Shown piece after piece: positions 18,938 through 19,348 of a stretch of 19,348 nt of DNA (the stretch's first letter is position 1; every line of letters starts with the position of its first letter). Origin of the DNA: an uncultured Collinsella sp. (lineage in GTDB: Bacteria > Actinomycetota > Coriobacteriia > Coriobacteriales > Coriobacteriaceae); contig CAAELJ010000013.1 in NCBI GenBank assembly GCA_900756725.1, positions 1 to 19,348 of the forward strand, given 5' to 3'. Made by a program: the position numbers and the translations under genes. The notes beneath the pieces are model-generated. The model was not told the origin of the DNA, searched no databases, and saw nothing but the letters and a program-made list of their open reading frames with translations.

Positions 18938-19348
18938 CTATTTGTGATACGGCTCGCCACGGCTGATCTTGCAGGCGCGGTAGATTTGCTCCAGCAGCAC
19001 CACGCGCGCCAAGTTGTGCGGCAAGGTAATACGTCCAAAGCTGAGCATCTCGTCGGCTCGTGTGCGCACGTCATCGCTCACGCCGTCCGATCCACCAATC
19101 ACAAAGGCGATGTCGCTGTTACCACGCAGCATAAGATCGTCGAGCCGCGCTGAAAGCTCCTCGCTCGAGCGCTCTTTGCCCTCAATGGCAAGCAGGATCA
19201 CATGCGCTCGAGGCGGCAGGGCTGCGAGAATCGCCGCCCCCTCCTTGTCGCGTGCGGCATCCACGCCGCCCGCCTTAGCCGGGTCGATATCGGCCACCTC
19301 GCGGATATCCACCTTGGCATAGGCACCTAGGCGCTTGGTGTACTCAGC
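18938..19348 (-). CDS. rlmH: 23S rRNA pseudouridine-1915 N3-methyltransferase RlmH (partial, N-terminus outside window)
   Basis: The frame runs off the right edge, so about 20 N-terminal residues of the usual 155-160 are missing; the visible 136 residues start AEYTKRLGAYAKVDIREVAD, which is inside the RlmH N-terminal strand-helix unit. The SPOUT-fold knot motifs are complete: HVILLAIEGKERSSEEL, FVIGGSDGVSDDV and LSFGRITLPHNLARVVLLEQ followed by IYRACKISRGEPYHK at the C-terminus. RlmH uses S-adenosylmethionine to methylate pseudouridine 1915 in helix 69 of 23S rRNA, as part of the late 70S ribosome. Any shorter internal ATG at 19312 is not the real start, since the homologous sequence continues upstream to the edge. 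Confidence 0.95.
   Translation of the reverse strand, partial: AEYTKRLGAYAKVDIREVADIDPAKAGGVDAARDKEGAAILAALPPRAHVILLAIEGKERSSEELSARLDDLMLRGNSDIAFVIGGSDGVSDDVRTRADEMLSFGRITLPHNLARVVLLEQIYRACKISRGEPYHK

Overview
The window looks like chromosomal DNA from a GC-rich actinobacterium, most likely a gut coriobacterium such as Collinsella. That rests on protein flavour, strong GC bias in coding regions, SD sequences of GGAGG type, and the mixture of short intergenic regions; it is an inference, not a database match. Almost every gene lies on the minus strand. The plus-strand exceptions are a D-Ala-D-Ala carboxypeptidase gene and a 57-codon membrane protein gene.

Layout, left to right. (1) 1-2763: an edge-truncated GNAT acetyltransferase, then a capsule-type phosphoregulation module read leftward as cpsC (Wzz-like co-polymerase), cpsD (BY-kinase with a C-terminal tyrosine cluster) and cpsB (PHP-type tyrosine phosphatase). 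No glycosyltransferase is present. (2) 2764-5860: a phosphate module, pstB-phoB-phoR, without pstS, pstC, pstA or phoU. (3) 5964-9520: a VanRS-like two-component system, divergent from a DacA/PBP5-type carboxypeptidase, which suggests a cell-wall-related regulatory pair. (4) 9625-14939: a more accessory-looking stretch. It holds a TM2-domain protein with a basic N-terminus, tRNA-Ser(GCU), a perfect 19-bp inverted repeat, an ORC/Cdc6-like AAA ATPase with a striking TTTARCA tandem array just upstream, and an 813-residue protein with TPR-like repeats. (5) 15091-15742: a tandemly duplicated tRNA-Arg(ACG) locus in which two 20-bp tRNA 3' fragments, hairpin-rich inserts and copies of the tRNA terminator alternate. 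(6) 15817-19348: an unrecognised 125-aa protein, serS, the 57-aa membrane protein, an inverted-repeat element around a strong terminator, proC and an edge-truncated rlmH.

Functionally, most of the identifiable genes deal with the envelope and its sensing (capsule phosphoregulation, phosphate signalling, cell-wall two-component system, carboxypeptidase) or with translation (serS, three tRNAs, rlmH). No CRISPR array, transposase, integrase or phage structural gene was seen. The parts most worth following up are the ATPase with its phased repeat array, the remodelled tRNA-Arg duplication, and the VanRS-like/DacA pairing.
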